The notes beneath the pieces were generated by a model. That model saw only the letters and a list, made by a program, of their open reading frames with translations. It did no database searches and was not told the origin of the DNA. This document shows positions 12,897 to 24,337 of a stretch of 64,000 bases of DNA, one piece after another. The DNA lies in the NCBI GenBank assembly GCA_037903355.1, contig JBAJFE010000014.1, positions 4,588,001-4,652,000 on the forward strand, in the 5' to 3' direction. A program made the translations under genes and the position numbers. The DNA comes from Trichuris trichiura. Taxonomy: Eukaryota > Nematoda > Enoplea > Trichinellida > Trichuridae. Each line of letters starts with the position of its first letter. Positions within the stretch are counted from its first letter, which is position 1.

Positions 12897-12936
12897 TCCG
12901 CTGAAGACGGGTCGCGGCAGACCCGAAAGCTTCGGA
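12897..12936 (+). ncRNA. Hammerhead-ribozyme-like motif (E2, right copy)
   Basis: Same sequence as the left-copy motif, on the plus strand and 3' of the RT frame: TCCG, CTGAAGA at 12901-12907, GGGTC (12909-12913)/GACCC (12920-12924), GAAA (12925-12928), GCT, T, CGGA. It lies in the terminal repeat region, the place where PLE hammerheads are known to occur. Confidence 0.7.
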
Positions 12937-13052
12937 AGAAACGATCTTTTTGTTTTTAATTTACAACGGGAGAAAAATCCGTAATAAAGACAATTTCAAC
13001 ATGAGAACACACGCTCCCGTACGAAAGCACCATGTTTTCAAAGAAGCGCTCA

Positions 13053-15565
13053 TATATCCTTTTCGTCAGAAAAGAATTTTATGGTGGAAAAGAAGCGATC
13101 AATTTTGTCATTGAAATACCTGTTCTGCATTAGCAATAAGGAGACATATTGGTGCAAAAAGTTCTGTTAAAGAATTATCGATTTTTCCTGATTTTAAGAT
13201 AGGAAATGAAATGTTTTACAGGGCTACTGAACTTGCAAATTGTCAACCCATCCATCATTTTATGCTTTCATGGTAATGCGTCCTACAATTAGGTTTAATT
13301 GCACTTCATTATGCACCAAAGACATAGGATGAAAGCTTCGATCAACAGTACTGAGATGGCGCTAATCCATTGAGGTTATCACACTGCCTTCACCGGAGCT
13401 TTCTAAAAATCTCGTACTCATGGCTAGGTTGAAGTATAACTGAACAGTCGGCTTACTATAATTATTGCAATGTCCCTCAGGACTACAGTTCACACAACTC
13501 AAAGTCAGCAGTAAACATCTCACACATATGCGACGAAAACTTTCTGTACTTTTTATGCGGAATGCTACTTATTTAACGTACATACCGCTATTCGCAAGCC
13601 TCCCTGTGGCTTTGATGCACTAGTCATCTCATTGCAACTGTATGTTCGGGTTGCAGAAGGTAGGGGACCAATTTTCCTTGAATAATCAAAGTGAGGAAAT
13701 ATGGCCATGCGAAATGCACCAGCACTTTTTCAAGGACTTTGGACAAATAGGGCTGTTTCCGGAAAAGTTAGCCTAGTGATCAGCTTGCTGTCGACGTTTT
13801 AAGAAAGGAACAAGGGTTGCGTAAGTCACAGTTCAACTTCTTAGACCATATGCATTGTGCACCAGCTGCAACAGTCTAAAACGTGAATTCATCTTGAGCA
13901 GCTTTGTGTAGCTTACCTGGTGGAAGGAAGGCAGTCTACACTACAGCATAGTAGTTTAGTCTGCACTGACAGGGGTCAGTGGGAAGTGTTCATTTCATTT
14001 GCGCAACGTAGATTAATTGCCTCTCAGCGTTGCTGCTTAAAACTCGAGCGACCCGTAATGTGGCTATGTTGTCAATTCGATGCTACCAGTTCGCCCTTGC
14101 TCTTTCCGCACCGCAGTTCACTAAGCGCAGTTCTGGTTGCCAGGTAGATTTTGACTGGATAAGTCCTTATATGCAAGAACGCGATGCAAAAAGGCTAAAC
14201 GTATCTGCCACATTTTCGCGTTTGCCTATCGATTAATCAATTTATGGGTAAATGATACGATCTGAGTTGAAGATATAACCGTAATGATCTCTCTATGCGG
14301 GAAAGAGCTCTTGCTGGCTTTTCTTCATGCAATTTAGGCTACTTCAAAGCCAATCAATACTTCGTTTTCATGGCAAAGTTTTTTTGACCCAACTGTCTCC
14401 AAAAGCTTAATAGTTTATGATATACTTAAGCATCGATAGAGACGGAGAGCTATTTTTTGACGAGTTTTCTTCTGTTAAGTAGAATTTCCGTCTGCCTAAA
14501 CGAAGAAATAACTTTTGGGTAGATAAAAAAGTTTCAGCAGTTCATTTGCAGTCTAACCACCTGACATTTAACGATACAGTCGCTAGCCATTCTTGGCAGG
14601 CATTTCAGACTATGTTATAATAATCAATTCGTGAACGAATTAAGCAGATATTTCACCAGTTGTAAAGGCTATGTTTTGTTGGAACTCATCAAAAAAAGAA
14701 ATGTAATATAACATCTACACATGAGTGAAACCGAGTGTTCGGCCAAGTCTAAGAGGTAAACAGACTGTTTTTAACGGCTGCATTACCACGGAACCGCTAA
14801 TTCTGTGATCTGGTCAGTTACCTTCCGGCTGCGGCATTCATATTGCCGAAAATCGTTTCGTAAATTGGCTATTATGTTTGATGGCCGCTTCGATGAAAGT
14901 CTCGTATTATCGAACCGTCATCTGCCTGGACGATTTGGGTTGCCATCTTGTATTAGTCAGACCTGAACAAGGCGAAATGCTGAATGCGTGAGGAGGTCAA
15001 CTGTATTCCAGATCAACTTTTACTGGAAGATCAGTGCTTCTAATTCCAGACCGGAATGAAATCTTTAATAGGTAGGAAACATTTTAAAAGTGATTGTGTT
15101 CCGACTGTCTTGCACTTACAGTTGTTAAACAAGCGTCGTATTTCGAATTGGGAGATACTTTTGCTTTATCCTCCCATTGCCTCTGCATCGCTGTTGTGGA
15201 CGTGAAAGCATGCGGATCATTACACGGCACTTCATAATTAGATTGCTTCCTTAAATCTCAATTATTAATATGTTTGCTTAGATGGTGAACCAAAGAATTT
15301 AAGTTTTTTTAGAACTAAGAAACGTCCTTTTTGTTATGCTGAAGTTGCCCATCCAACACTTTTCAGAGTAGGCTAAATTTGTTTTCCCGCATTTTCTGTT
15401 TTGTTAGTGGCATTTCTCTTAAGTATATAAACATTACCCAAACTTCAGTACATTTATTCATATGTCAATTCTTTCATGATTTTCTGAATTCGTATTTCCT
15501 TCAGTTTATTTTCTTTCCCATCACTATGCACAGAAAGAACTAAGTTTTCGAGTGAATTGCCTATA
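13053..15565. other. Intergenic, nothing recognised
   Basis: Unique-looking AT-rich sequence. Short open frames at 13920-14236 show no domain and no convincing splice context. No RNA gene seen. Confidence 0.5.
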
Positions 15566-15573
15566 TAGTAGAC

Positions 15574-16012
15574 CAGTAATTCTCACAGTGGGGCAGGTGC
15601 CCCACCAGGGGGCATTTTTGAAGTCCAGGCGCGCCCAAATCGCCAAAGAAGCCCTTATGGGTGGGGGCACTTTTGAGCTGTGGGAGTACATGCCCCACTT
15701 GGTATTCTGAGTGCTAGTTAAGAAAAAGTTGCATGCTGTTGCGCCCCGCAATTCTGATTGGCTAAAAGGGAAGACCGGCGGTGATAGTCAGCTTGGAAAT
15801 GAGAACGTAAGTGTTCGACACACTATTTGGGAAAAGCTTTCACCATATAACTTTTGTGCAGCACTTACATTATGACGTCCCGGTTACACCCGTCCTCTTA
15901 ACCTATCTTCCAACCAATCAGCGCGCTCGAAATTGGCCAATCAGAATTAAGGGCGCAAACGCTCGGAAACGTTCACAGGGGGCGCTGGCAACTCTGACCT
16001 TCAGAAACACTG
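15574..16012. mobile_element. hAT-type MITE, copy 1
   Basis: A 439-bp element. Ends: CAGTAATTCTCACAG... and ...TTCAGAAACACTG, imperfect terminal inverted repeats. TAGTAGAC occurs on both sides (15566-15573 and 16013-16020), a perfect 8-bp target-site duplication, the hAT hallmark. No transposase. The interior is more GC-rich than its surroundings and includes CCAATCAG boxes. Related copies lie at 57705-58140 and 63051-63518. Confidence 0.92.
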
Positions 16013-16020
16013 TAGTAGAC

Positions 16021-19000
16021 TGTTGTGTTTTAATGGAATACTGCTTTCGCTGGTCTGAAAATCCTTATCAAGCAAACCACTACATATTTATTGGATAGTT
16101 TACCGACTTTGAAAGGCATTCAAGCTCTCATAGCAATGAAACGTGGAAGCAGCCTAAAGAAAGCGCCACTAACAAATGTTAGGCAAGTTTTACTCTCAGC
16201 TGCGGCTTTTATTGCTTAAATAGTAACCGGAATCTTGTAGTTGAGCATTGGGTCAATGAATAAAGCTTGAAAATACTCAGCGGTTATGACTACAGATTAA
16301 AAGGATTGAATAACTTTGGTTATTGATGTTTTTCATTTTATATGAGCTATCTCAGCCAGTGGAAGTTAGAAGTTCCAACGCATGTGACCTGGTCAGTCTG
16401 ATTAATTGGACCAACTGTTACGGTTTGAGCGGTGTGGCTAGCAATGTAGCGTGGAATTTTTTGAGCAAAGGCAATATACTCACCCCTGATAGCGAAAGAG
16501 TGAGAAAAAACTCTATGGTCACAATTCACAAACCTGTGATCAAGAGTGAACTACAACATAACGAACTGAATTTTGTATTTATCGTGGGTAAAGGTAATAC
16601 CGACCGACTGTAAGATTCTCTCAATGAAACCACTGAGTTGTTACCAAAAACAGTTCCGTTTAAACAAAAGAAAGGAAAGGAGTGAGATCGATCAAAGATT
16701 CTTCAACAGAGATGCAAGTTTAGCGGGAAGCCAATGCGAAAAAGCTTCCATATTTGAAATACAATTCTTACTATGTAGCTATAAATACAAAACAGTCACA
16801 ATGCAAAGCTTATAAAATTTTTTTGATCTGTTCACAATTTCGTCCTACAATGGACTAAGAGCTATTCATCTTCTGCTATGTCTTAATTGGAGAGACAACT
16901 CACATTTTCGCATGTTCAGCGTTTTGGCGTGTTCAGGTTTGAACTATACGCAACTTCAACACTCGTGTTTTCACCCGTTGGGCATTTCGACCTATTCATG
17001 TTTCTATCATTCAAGATTCTGGCTTATTCATTATTTTAGCGCTTCCAGGCAAGGTAGACGACCATTCTACAAAATGACCGTTTTGCGAAACGGCTTTCAA
17101 AAAAGCAGCAGCAACCCATCCTTCAGAACGATTTTATGCGTGTTCAAATAAGTATGGCGTGAGCCAAATTCTGAAGAGAAAAATTACCTCGTGTTGAACA
17201 CATGTAATGCATTAGTGGACTTTGAAAGCAGAAATGCTTTTGACAAACATTGATTTTTCTTGAAACACTCTGAACGACATCTTCAACTTGTCCACCGAAT
17301 GAACTCCTCTAATGAAGATCTTTATGGCCGTAATTTTTCACCTTTTGACTCAAGCTTTTACTGGATTACTTGTTAGCTTAGCAATGGTAACTGCAATTTA
17401 AGATTCCATAATAATAAAAGTTCAATGCAAAAGTATAATCAACCGACAGAAGGGAAGTATTTAAAAGAAGTTGGGCACCATCGTTATTACTTGCGGCGCT
17501 GACTAGATTAACTCATAGTCTACCTGAATAAACTTTACGCAGTCTCTAAAACGTGTTCAAGCATCAGGAGGTAGGGATTACGGTTATGGATTATCAGAAA
17601 AAGCAGCTACCAGATCAAGAATGAACTTCAGCCACCTATTAAGAGTAACAATAGAGCTGAAAATGAATTGTCCAACTTTGTTTATACTGACTGAGATAAC
17701 CTGACTAATTCCTACTTGTCTTCGCGTCAAAATGCAATAGTTAAGCTTATAACTAATTGAAAAGAATTTCATAACGTCCAGGATAGTGATAATAACACGG
17801 GGACATAAGTTTCCGTAATGCAGTTTTGTTCCCTGTGTAAAGCTTCAACAATCAGCGCTGAAGACAAAACTAGATCGATCCTGAAGGGTCTGTTCCAATT
17901 AATGCCATACGATAATGACGGATGGCTTTTGTGTCATTTTACAACTGCTTGAACAGCCATTTTGGAAAAGTTATTATTGATAATATGTAGTTACAGCTAA
18001 AGGTTTCAATTTGAAATTTTAACTGCTTTCAAATTAACTGAACAGTTGAAACGGCGATCCTTGCTACCTAAAATTTGAATATTTTTTGCGCTAGCGTATT
18101 CATGCCCTTCGGACACCATCAAAAGGGCAGCAGAAGTATACGAGTAGAACAAGCAGATTAGTAAAGTTATTTAACTACACCTGTTTCATGAAACTGCATT
18201 TCAGAAAATTGCAACGTGCAGCTTATTCAAAGGACATTGTAGCATGCACGTTTCACAATTGAACCTGAGCGCATAATTACCGTACATCGCTATTTAACTG
18301 GAAGTCACGCACAAATTATTCATTACTCAGTTTGAGCTGAACCAGTAAAACGGTTTTAGTTCTTGTGTCCTACAGACATAACTGCCATTTTTTTTCATTT
18401 TTCGTACAGAATCCTTTTTATGAGGGCAGTAAAGTTTGTCAAACGGCCAAGCAAAAGTAGCTGAATCACGAACGTTAAAGTACAAGATCATGGCTGTAAG
18501 GACTTCAAGGTCATCCACTGTCAGATAAGGATACAGTTGAAAACTTTTATTTGTCATGAGTTAGACTTTATAACACTTTTTTGTGACAGTCGTAATTGTT
18601 TCATGCTTAGTTCGTACGAATACCCCCTACTTAAGTTTCATGCGCTTTTTCTATTGCAGAATTCATAGAAATCTCCCTGAGCGCAAAATACGAAACGCAA
18701 TCTAGGAGTCCCCAAGGATAGCGCCAAATCGTTTCAGAGATACAGGCGCTGCTTTTACCAGAAAAAATTATTCTTTATGGAAATGATTTCTTTCAATCAT
18801 CAAGAAACACAAAAAACTGAAGAATAAAAAGAAAATAAAAGAGAAAAACAAAAGCGAATTCGTTTAGTAAAATAATGCAAAGCGACTAGCAATGCGCGGC
18901 TCCTTAGGCCTCTCTTAACTGCATATCCATGCTCACAAGAAAAGAAGTCATGCAGAGAAGCCTCATCATACGTACTTGTTTTTTTACATTTAAGCGGGTT

Positions 19001-19378
19001 TGCCGTACACCAGCAAGAACGTGTGAGGAGCATAGAAGCATAAGAAGAGAATCTGCATATCAAGAAGGTTACGATACTTTTGTCCGTCAGAACTATGTGA
19101 GTCAGAGCGTGTGTTTCTTTAGTGGGTTACGTTGTATAGAGTAAATTGTTGCACCCCACACACGCATAATCTGCTAATTTCATGTAATCATATAGTTTCT
19201 CTCAGTCTGTGCTATTTCCAGGTACAATGGTAATTATCAGGTCACTTTCATTGAGCTGAAGAGTATTCTATGAAAGAACGCATCAGTAGACAACTCCATT
19301 ATCTTCCTCAGTGAAAAGTGATAAAACATATTTAAAACGTTTCATGTCAGAAGGCTGCTAAATGAAGCAGTTTCAAAC
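16021..19378. other. Intergenic, nothing recognised
   Basis: No domain, RNA gene or repeat pair could be supported. Open frames at 16323-16815, 16912-17151 and 18929-19144 lack similarity to families I know and look like chance. Confidence 0.5.
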
Positions 19379-19380
19379 TA

Positions 19381-19567
19381 CAGTAAAACCCCTGAAGTTG
19401 ACCACTCCTATATGGTGACCACCTCCCTGAGTTGACTGAAGTTTGGCCAGTTGATTTGTCCGCACGTTAGCTGAGCCACTTATACCCACTTCCTATATAT
19501 TGACCACCTCCTATGTTGACCAGTTTTCCCCAGTCCGTTGGGTGGTCAACTTACGGGAGTTTTACTG
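19381..19567. mobile_element. pogo-type MITE (187 bp), TA target site
   Basis: Begins CAGTAAAACCCCTGAAGTTG and ends with the inverted match CTTACGGGAGTTTTACTG, with TA on both sides. The interior repeats 'tgacca' words shared with the larger pogo element at 21219-23902, which is its likely transposase source. Confidence 0.85.
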
Positions 19568-19569
19568 TA

Positions 19570-20609
19570 GTTCATTCTCTTTGCCACTTTTTAGAGAGCC
19601 AAAGACATTCTGTATGAAGTCGCTATAGTCATAAACAGGAATGCATTTAGACGTCCAGCAGAAAAAGTAGAATTCAAAAATCAGAAAATTAAATAAGCGG
19701 ATTCATGTTTCCAACGTCTTCCTGTGTCTCATTAGTATTAATACTATAGCATTGACCTAACGTCAGTCGTTAGAACGTGCATAATTAAAACTTTTAGCTC
19801 GTGACTTCTGCATGCTGTGGTTTAATGGGCTATTCGATCACAAAAATATATATGAAAGTTCTATGTCCATTTTCTCCTTCAAGCCGAAGGGAAATGGAAG
19901 CCAGTTGCTGCTAGATTATATGAAAAAACTGGCACACTGAGTGAGGTTTCCAAAGTAGCGCAGCTTGGACAATCTAATGAGAACATAAGCAATTAAGAGA
20001 GCGCACGCCTTATTCTACTCAACCAAAGCATTTACGCTTGGCTAGTACCATGCCCAACTGCAACTGAAAAGCTCTGGACAGCCCGTAGATAGAAATTCTG
20101 AATCTTGGGGTCTCATCTACGTTGCTTGTCCGTATGCTTTCTATTTTCAAACGCATGCACATACGGCAGCTTTCATGGATCCTCAAAGTTCGCAAGCACT
20201 TTGGTCTAGAAAAATTTCTGACTTTGACTGCCCAAGATGCCACTCAGTATTTTCAAATGTAAATGGAGATAAGTTTCCGTTAGAAACTATAGCAAGACAG
20301 ACCTGATGTAACAAAGCTACACAACATGAGTTAAGCTAATAAATCTGTGTCATCCTTACTCAGCTTGTAACTCAGTTAATCTTTCCAGTGAATTCTTTGC
20401 ACTGTCAAGATGAGAATATATGAACTCATTATGCATCTTTGTTACCAGGTTTTAAAATCTCTGCTTGTGCAAGGATTGCGGACCTCACGACAGCCTGAAT
20501 ATGCCATTCTAGCCACATTGTTAGCCATAGTTAACAAAACAGGGAGTCACGCAGAGAACTCAAGATTAGAGAAGACTGTAATGCTACGGAAAGCCATTGT
20601 GTAACTGCT
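19570..20609. other. Intergenic, nothing recognised
   Basis: No coding or structural feature supported. The short frame at 20410-20604 appears random. Confidence 0.5.
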
Positions 20610-20691
20610 AACACTCGAACATTTGAAAATGTTTGGATTCTTTGTACGGAGACTGTTCCGTTGAAAAATAGAAAAACATTTTATTGTTGGG

Positions 20692-20730
20692 CCGTAGCTT
20701 CAGGCCGCGCGTGATCCGCCCTCAGCGGTA
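20692..20730 (-). ncRNA. Degenerate hammerhead-like motif (E3, left arm)
   Basis: Minus strand: CCG, CTGAGGGC in place of CTGANGA-C, a broken stem II, and GAAGCTACGG in place of GAAAGCTHCGG. Probably inactive. Its partner at 24711-24752 keeps CTGAGGA and GGAAAGCTACGG but also has a mismatched stem II. Confidence 0.5.
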
Positions 20731-20961
20731 CCAAAAATTAATGTAAATAGCGAATGCGACATCGCCACTCAATCGGTTTAACAGTTTAAAGTGAGTGTTT
20801 TAAAGTCTTCTGAAGTTCCTCTGATTCTGTCAGCCAATTGCGTCCATTGTTGCGTATATGTTGTACCATCCTACTATGTACATGTTATCTGATTTTTTAT
20901 ATTTTACTCCATTGTTCGTTTCACATTTGTTATATGCATTTTCCATTTCTTGTTCCATATA

Positions 20962-21125
20962 CAGTAGTCCATAAGTTCCATCCAAGGGACCGGGAAAAAC
21001 TGGTCAACATAAGAGGCCTTGGGTATATTATATTATTAACGTGCAGACCAACCAAGTGGTCAAAATTCGGTCAACTTAGGGAGGTGGTCGACATAGAGAA
21101 GTGGTCAACTTCTGTGGTTCTACTG
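20962..21125. mobile_element. pogo-type MITE, TA target site
   Basis: CAGTAGTCCATAAGTTCC at the left and the inverted GGTCAACTTCTGTGGTTCTACTG-type end at the right, with TA on both sides. It splits the left arm of E3: sequence on either side continues the alignment to the right arm. Confidence 0.8.
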
Positions 21126-21720
21126 TATATTCGTTTTCTGTATATTCTATTTGTTCCAATTTTTAAAATGTTCCTATACATGCTGTTTTGTGTATATGGT
21201 TTTATTGTTTTATATATGCAGTGGAACTTCCAAAGCTGACCACCTCCTTAAGTTTCCTGAAATTTGACAATTTGGTTGGTCAGCACGCAAGCGCAAGCGC
21301 AACCCCTATACGTTGACCACTTCCCTAAGTGGGAAGTTGACCGCTTTAGCCGTGACGTGGTATATGGACGCAATGCTACTTTGCTCTATAAGTTGACCAC
21401 TTCAGTTTGCTCTGTGTCCGTAGGTAGCTGTTCAGCGTCGGTGCCTGAAATGTATTGCTCAACATAGCGAAGTTTTGCATTTACCGCGCAGTGTTAATTC
21501 CTGAAGAGAGAACCGTTTCAGTCGTTTTGATGATGCTTTTTTATGCCTGCCGGCGCAGCTTGCGGGTTTTCTCGTTTACATGACCACCCACCCAGGCTTC
21601 GACAGCATTTTCCCATGGAGCAAAACATGACGAATAGAACCTAATTGTATTCATTCGCGTAGAGTTCATTTCTAGTCACTCCTTTTGCTGTATCCGTGCG
21701 GGAAATGGCTTTAGCGTGTC

Positions 21721-23453
21721 TTGACGAATAAAAGTATTCTGACTTACGTAGTAATAGCTACCAAAATGGTTACGGTTAGCACTTTGGCCAAACGGAAAGA
21801 ATCGAGAGAGTTGACACTGAAGAAAAAGTGCATCTTATCCACTTTCTCGGAACCAACAGTCAAAGGAAGACAGCAGAATGGTTCCATGTCAGCAAGACTA
21901 CCGTTAGCAACATCCAGAAACGTAAACGTGATTAATTGGAAAGATATGATTAGAAAAACAGAGAGGCAGAGAAAAAGGAGGAGAACCTCCCTCGACCAAG
22001 TCAATGAAGCAGCAACAAGTTGGTTTAAGCAAATGAGAGCAGCTAATGCACGGATCTCTGGTCCAATAATCCGGGAAGTTGCTAGAAGGTTCACCCTGGA
22101 ATTCAGGTTGACAGGTTTCCAAGCATCAAGCATGCGCATTAAGTGGTTAGCTCGAGAAATTCAAGCTCCGTTATAAGATTTCCCAGAAAATCTTATGCGG
22201 CAAGTCTAAGGAAGTTGCCATCGAAGTCTTGGAAAACTTCATCGCGAAGTTTGGGTCTTTTCAGAATTCTCCCCATCGCTGGCCGAGGCGGCAACTTGAA
22301 CCGGTAATGCGCGACGATAATGGGGATTAGCGGAGCAACTGGATGGACGTTTTACTGTAGGTTACTGAACACTTGCCTTGCAAGTTGAACGAACAGGACA
22401 ATGGAGCATCAGCGGCACATGCAGGAGGTGCGGTCACTGATCAGCGGATTACGTGCAGAGGAATTCCGTTACAGCAATGGAATAGCGGTTGCCATTGTGA
22501 CTGATGCAGTTACTGACCCTTGCGAGTTGTCCTTAATTTGCGTTAATCCCCACTTGACCTCCTGTGAAGTTGCCGCCTCAGCCTGCGCTGGGGAAAATTC
22601 CGAAAAGACCTTGAAGGTTTTGCTATTTCACCGGTGACTTCAAGGTGGAAGACACTTTCAATGCTGATGAATGCGGTTTGTTCTTCAGGGCCATGCTTGA
22701 TAGAACCTTTGTACTGGAAGGCGACAAATGCAAAAGCGGGAAGCTCTCTGAGGAACCCTTCACTGTGCCTCTTTGCGCTAGCGCAGCTCAGGAAAAGTTG
22801 GAGCCATTGGTGATTGGTAGGTCAGCAAAACCCTGCGCATTTAGGAGCTTGAGGACTGACGCCCTTCTTTTCACCTGGCGACAAAATAAATGCGGGTGGA
22901 TGACAGCCACTTTGTTCGAGGAGTAGGTAAGAAGTGTCAGCCGACAGATGAAGCAAATGAAACGTTCCATCTTATTGGTACTAGACAACTGTCTGAACCG
23001 TCCTCGCGTGGGGCAGCTCACAAATGTCACGTTGAAATTCCTGCCTCCAAACATTTCCACAAAAACACAGCTTCAAGATCAAGGAGTAATTAAGACATTT
23101 AAAGCGAAATACTGGACCCAGCTTCTGCAATGGGTCATCAACAAAGCGGCGCAGCTGTGGGTGCGACTTCGGTTGCTGCTCCCATTAATGCTTTGGACGC
23201 CATACTTTGGTACAGTTCTTCCTTGAATAAAATTCAACCGGAAGCAATAAGGAAATGCTTCAGGGGAGCTGGATTCGTCAGAGATAAAGAGGATGATGTC
23301 GAGCTTCGACCCGATAGTCCGACTTTCGAAGCAGAGATTGAAGGAGTAGATTTCGAAGATTTCGTTGCAATAGATAATGACGTGGCCACTTCTACCGAAC
23401 CTGACCCACAAGCAATTTTCCAATCTATACAACCGAAGCGGAAATGTGCGTAG
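21721..23453 (+). pseudogene. pogo/Tigger transposase, broken by frameshifts and an insertion
   Basis: 21721-22176 carries the CENP-B-type DNA-binding region (ATSWFKQMRAAN..ISGPI). 22630-22926 carries the first catalytic Asp region (TFNADECGLFF, then GGKLS-like and PLVIG). 22948-23120 carries LLVLDNC and, after a shift, DQGVIKTFKA. 23130-23453 holds the C-terminal NKIQPEAIRKCFRGAGF. Frames differ between pieces, and a stop ends the block at 22924. About 370 bp of foreign-looking sequence with its own inverted repeats separates the N-terminal and catalytic parts. Confidence 0.88.
22247..22616. repeat. Inverted repeat inside the transposase region
   Basis: About 45 bp near 22250-22305 (GGTCTTTTCAGAATTCTCCCC...GAGGCGGCAACTT) recurs inverted near 22560-22612. 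The enclosed DNA interrupts the transposase between its DNA-binding and catalytic parts. It may be a nested non-autonomous element or an internal rearrangement; no clear target duplication was seen. Confidence 0.6.
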
Positions 23454-23911
23454 AAGCGAGTAGCGCAGGAGACGACGCAGAGTAGGAAAACGACAATGAG
23501 GCAGAAATGGTACACAAGTTGAAGGAAGAGGACGTCAGGCGCGTGTTAGCGTAGCTGAAGTGTTTTGCTGCTGAAAAATGTTCAGAGATGCTGACGGGGT
23601 AGCCAGCGAGAAGGTCGCCCTTACCGCCTATGTTTGTAGTAAGAACAAGCATCAGCCGAGGATTGACACTTTTTTAGGAAGCATTCTAGCCGCTGAAAAG
23701 CCTTATGCATGATTTTACAGTGGAGTCAGTTATATGCACCCGACCATTTAGTAGACCTTCAATAGATGCTGTGATGCTGTGCAACAGAATGAAATGCGTA
23801 CAGAAACGAATCTACTCAGCTGAGCCCATTATACCCACAATCTCCCTGTGTTGATCAGTTTTCTCCAGTCGCTTGGGTAGTCAACTCATGGAGGTTCAAC
23901 TGTACATGTTA

Positions 23912-24106
23912 CTCCAGTTTTTCACTTTGCTCCATGTGCTCATGTATGCAATTAATTTAACGAACAGCAGTTGGAACGCACGATAATCTTCGTCTATAAT
24001 TCTCTTATTTCCGCTCCTTGATCGCGGACTTATGTCCCAACTGCTGCTCATTAAATTAATTGCGTACATGAGAACATGGAACAAAGTAAAAAAATGGAGT
24101 GACATA
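23912..24106. repeat. Palindrome (arms about 65 bp) at the core of E3
   Basis: The stretch from 'tttttcactttgctccatg' to 'cagcagttgg' pairs with the inverted copy ending at 'gtaaaaaaatgg'. Spacer about 65 bp. Its central position suggests it is the original centre of the inverted E3 element, displaced by the pogo insertion. Confidence 0.7.
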
Positions 24107-24220
24107 TATGTAAAACAATAGAACTACTTGAATATATGGTGTCTTGGTAAGGGACAATAACTTTTCATAATGAATTGACTTTAATTACGGAGTCAAGTCC
24201 CGTCGAAAAAACGTTTTTCT

Positions 24221-24258
24221 CCAGAGCTTTCGGGTCGAACGAGACCCGTCTTCAGCGG
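24221..24258 (-). ncRNA. Hammerhead-ribozyme-like motif (E4, left arm)
   Basis: Minus strand: CCG, CTGAAGA, C, GGGTC/GACCC stem II, GAAAGCT, C, then CTGG in place of CGG. All core boxes are present; stem I is weakened by the substitution. Confidence 0.6.
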
Positions 24259-24299
24259 TTATAAGTTGAATGACATGAATGTTGACATTCAACTTATAA

Positions 24300-24337
24300 C
24301 CGCTGAAGACGGGTCTCGTTCGACCCGAAAGCTCCGG
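24300..24337 (+). ncRNA. Hammerhead-ribozyme-like motif (E4, right arm)
   Basis: CCG (24300-24302), CTGAAGA (24303-24309), C, GGGTC/GACCC stem II with loop TCGTTC, GAAA (24327-24330), GCT, C (24334), CGG (24335-24337). One of the best-formed copies among the small elements. Confidence 0.65.

Larger units (their letters stand above)
9159..13040. mobile_element. Penelope-like retroelement, inverted head-to-head dimer (E2)
   Basis: Left copy reads minus (10791 to about 9160), right copy reads plus (about 10792 to 13040). Both run out to a shared 3' region with a hammerhead-like motif and an identical outer sequence. The right end carries the extra family terminus (ACGCTCCCGTAC...TTTTCA). Flanks AAGAAGTGCTCA (9147-9158) and AAGAAGCGCTCA (13041-13052) differ by one base and look like a target-site duplication, so the dimer probably inserted as one unit. 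The left copy is 5' truncated in its RT, at the CCCGAGC sequence. The two arms differ at few positions, so the event is young or the arms are being converted. Confidence 0.88.
21219..23902 (+). mobile_element. pogo/Tigger-type DNA transposon (Tc1/mariner superfamily), defective
   Basis: Terminal inverted repeats CAGTGGAACTTCCAAAGC... and, reversed, CAGTTGAACCTCCATGAG.... TA follows the right end; the left flank is TG, probably a mutated TA. The interior encodes CENP-B-like helix-turn-helix and DDE transposase pieces. Size (2.7 kb) fits the family. Confidence 0.88.

Noticed and set aside
20838..21239. 133-codon plus-strand frame
   Set aside because: It lies in the arm of element E3 and crosses a MITE, so it is repeat sequence.
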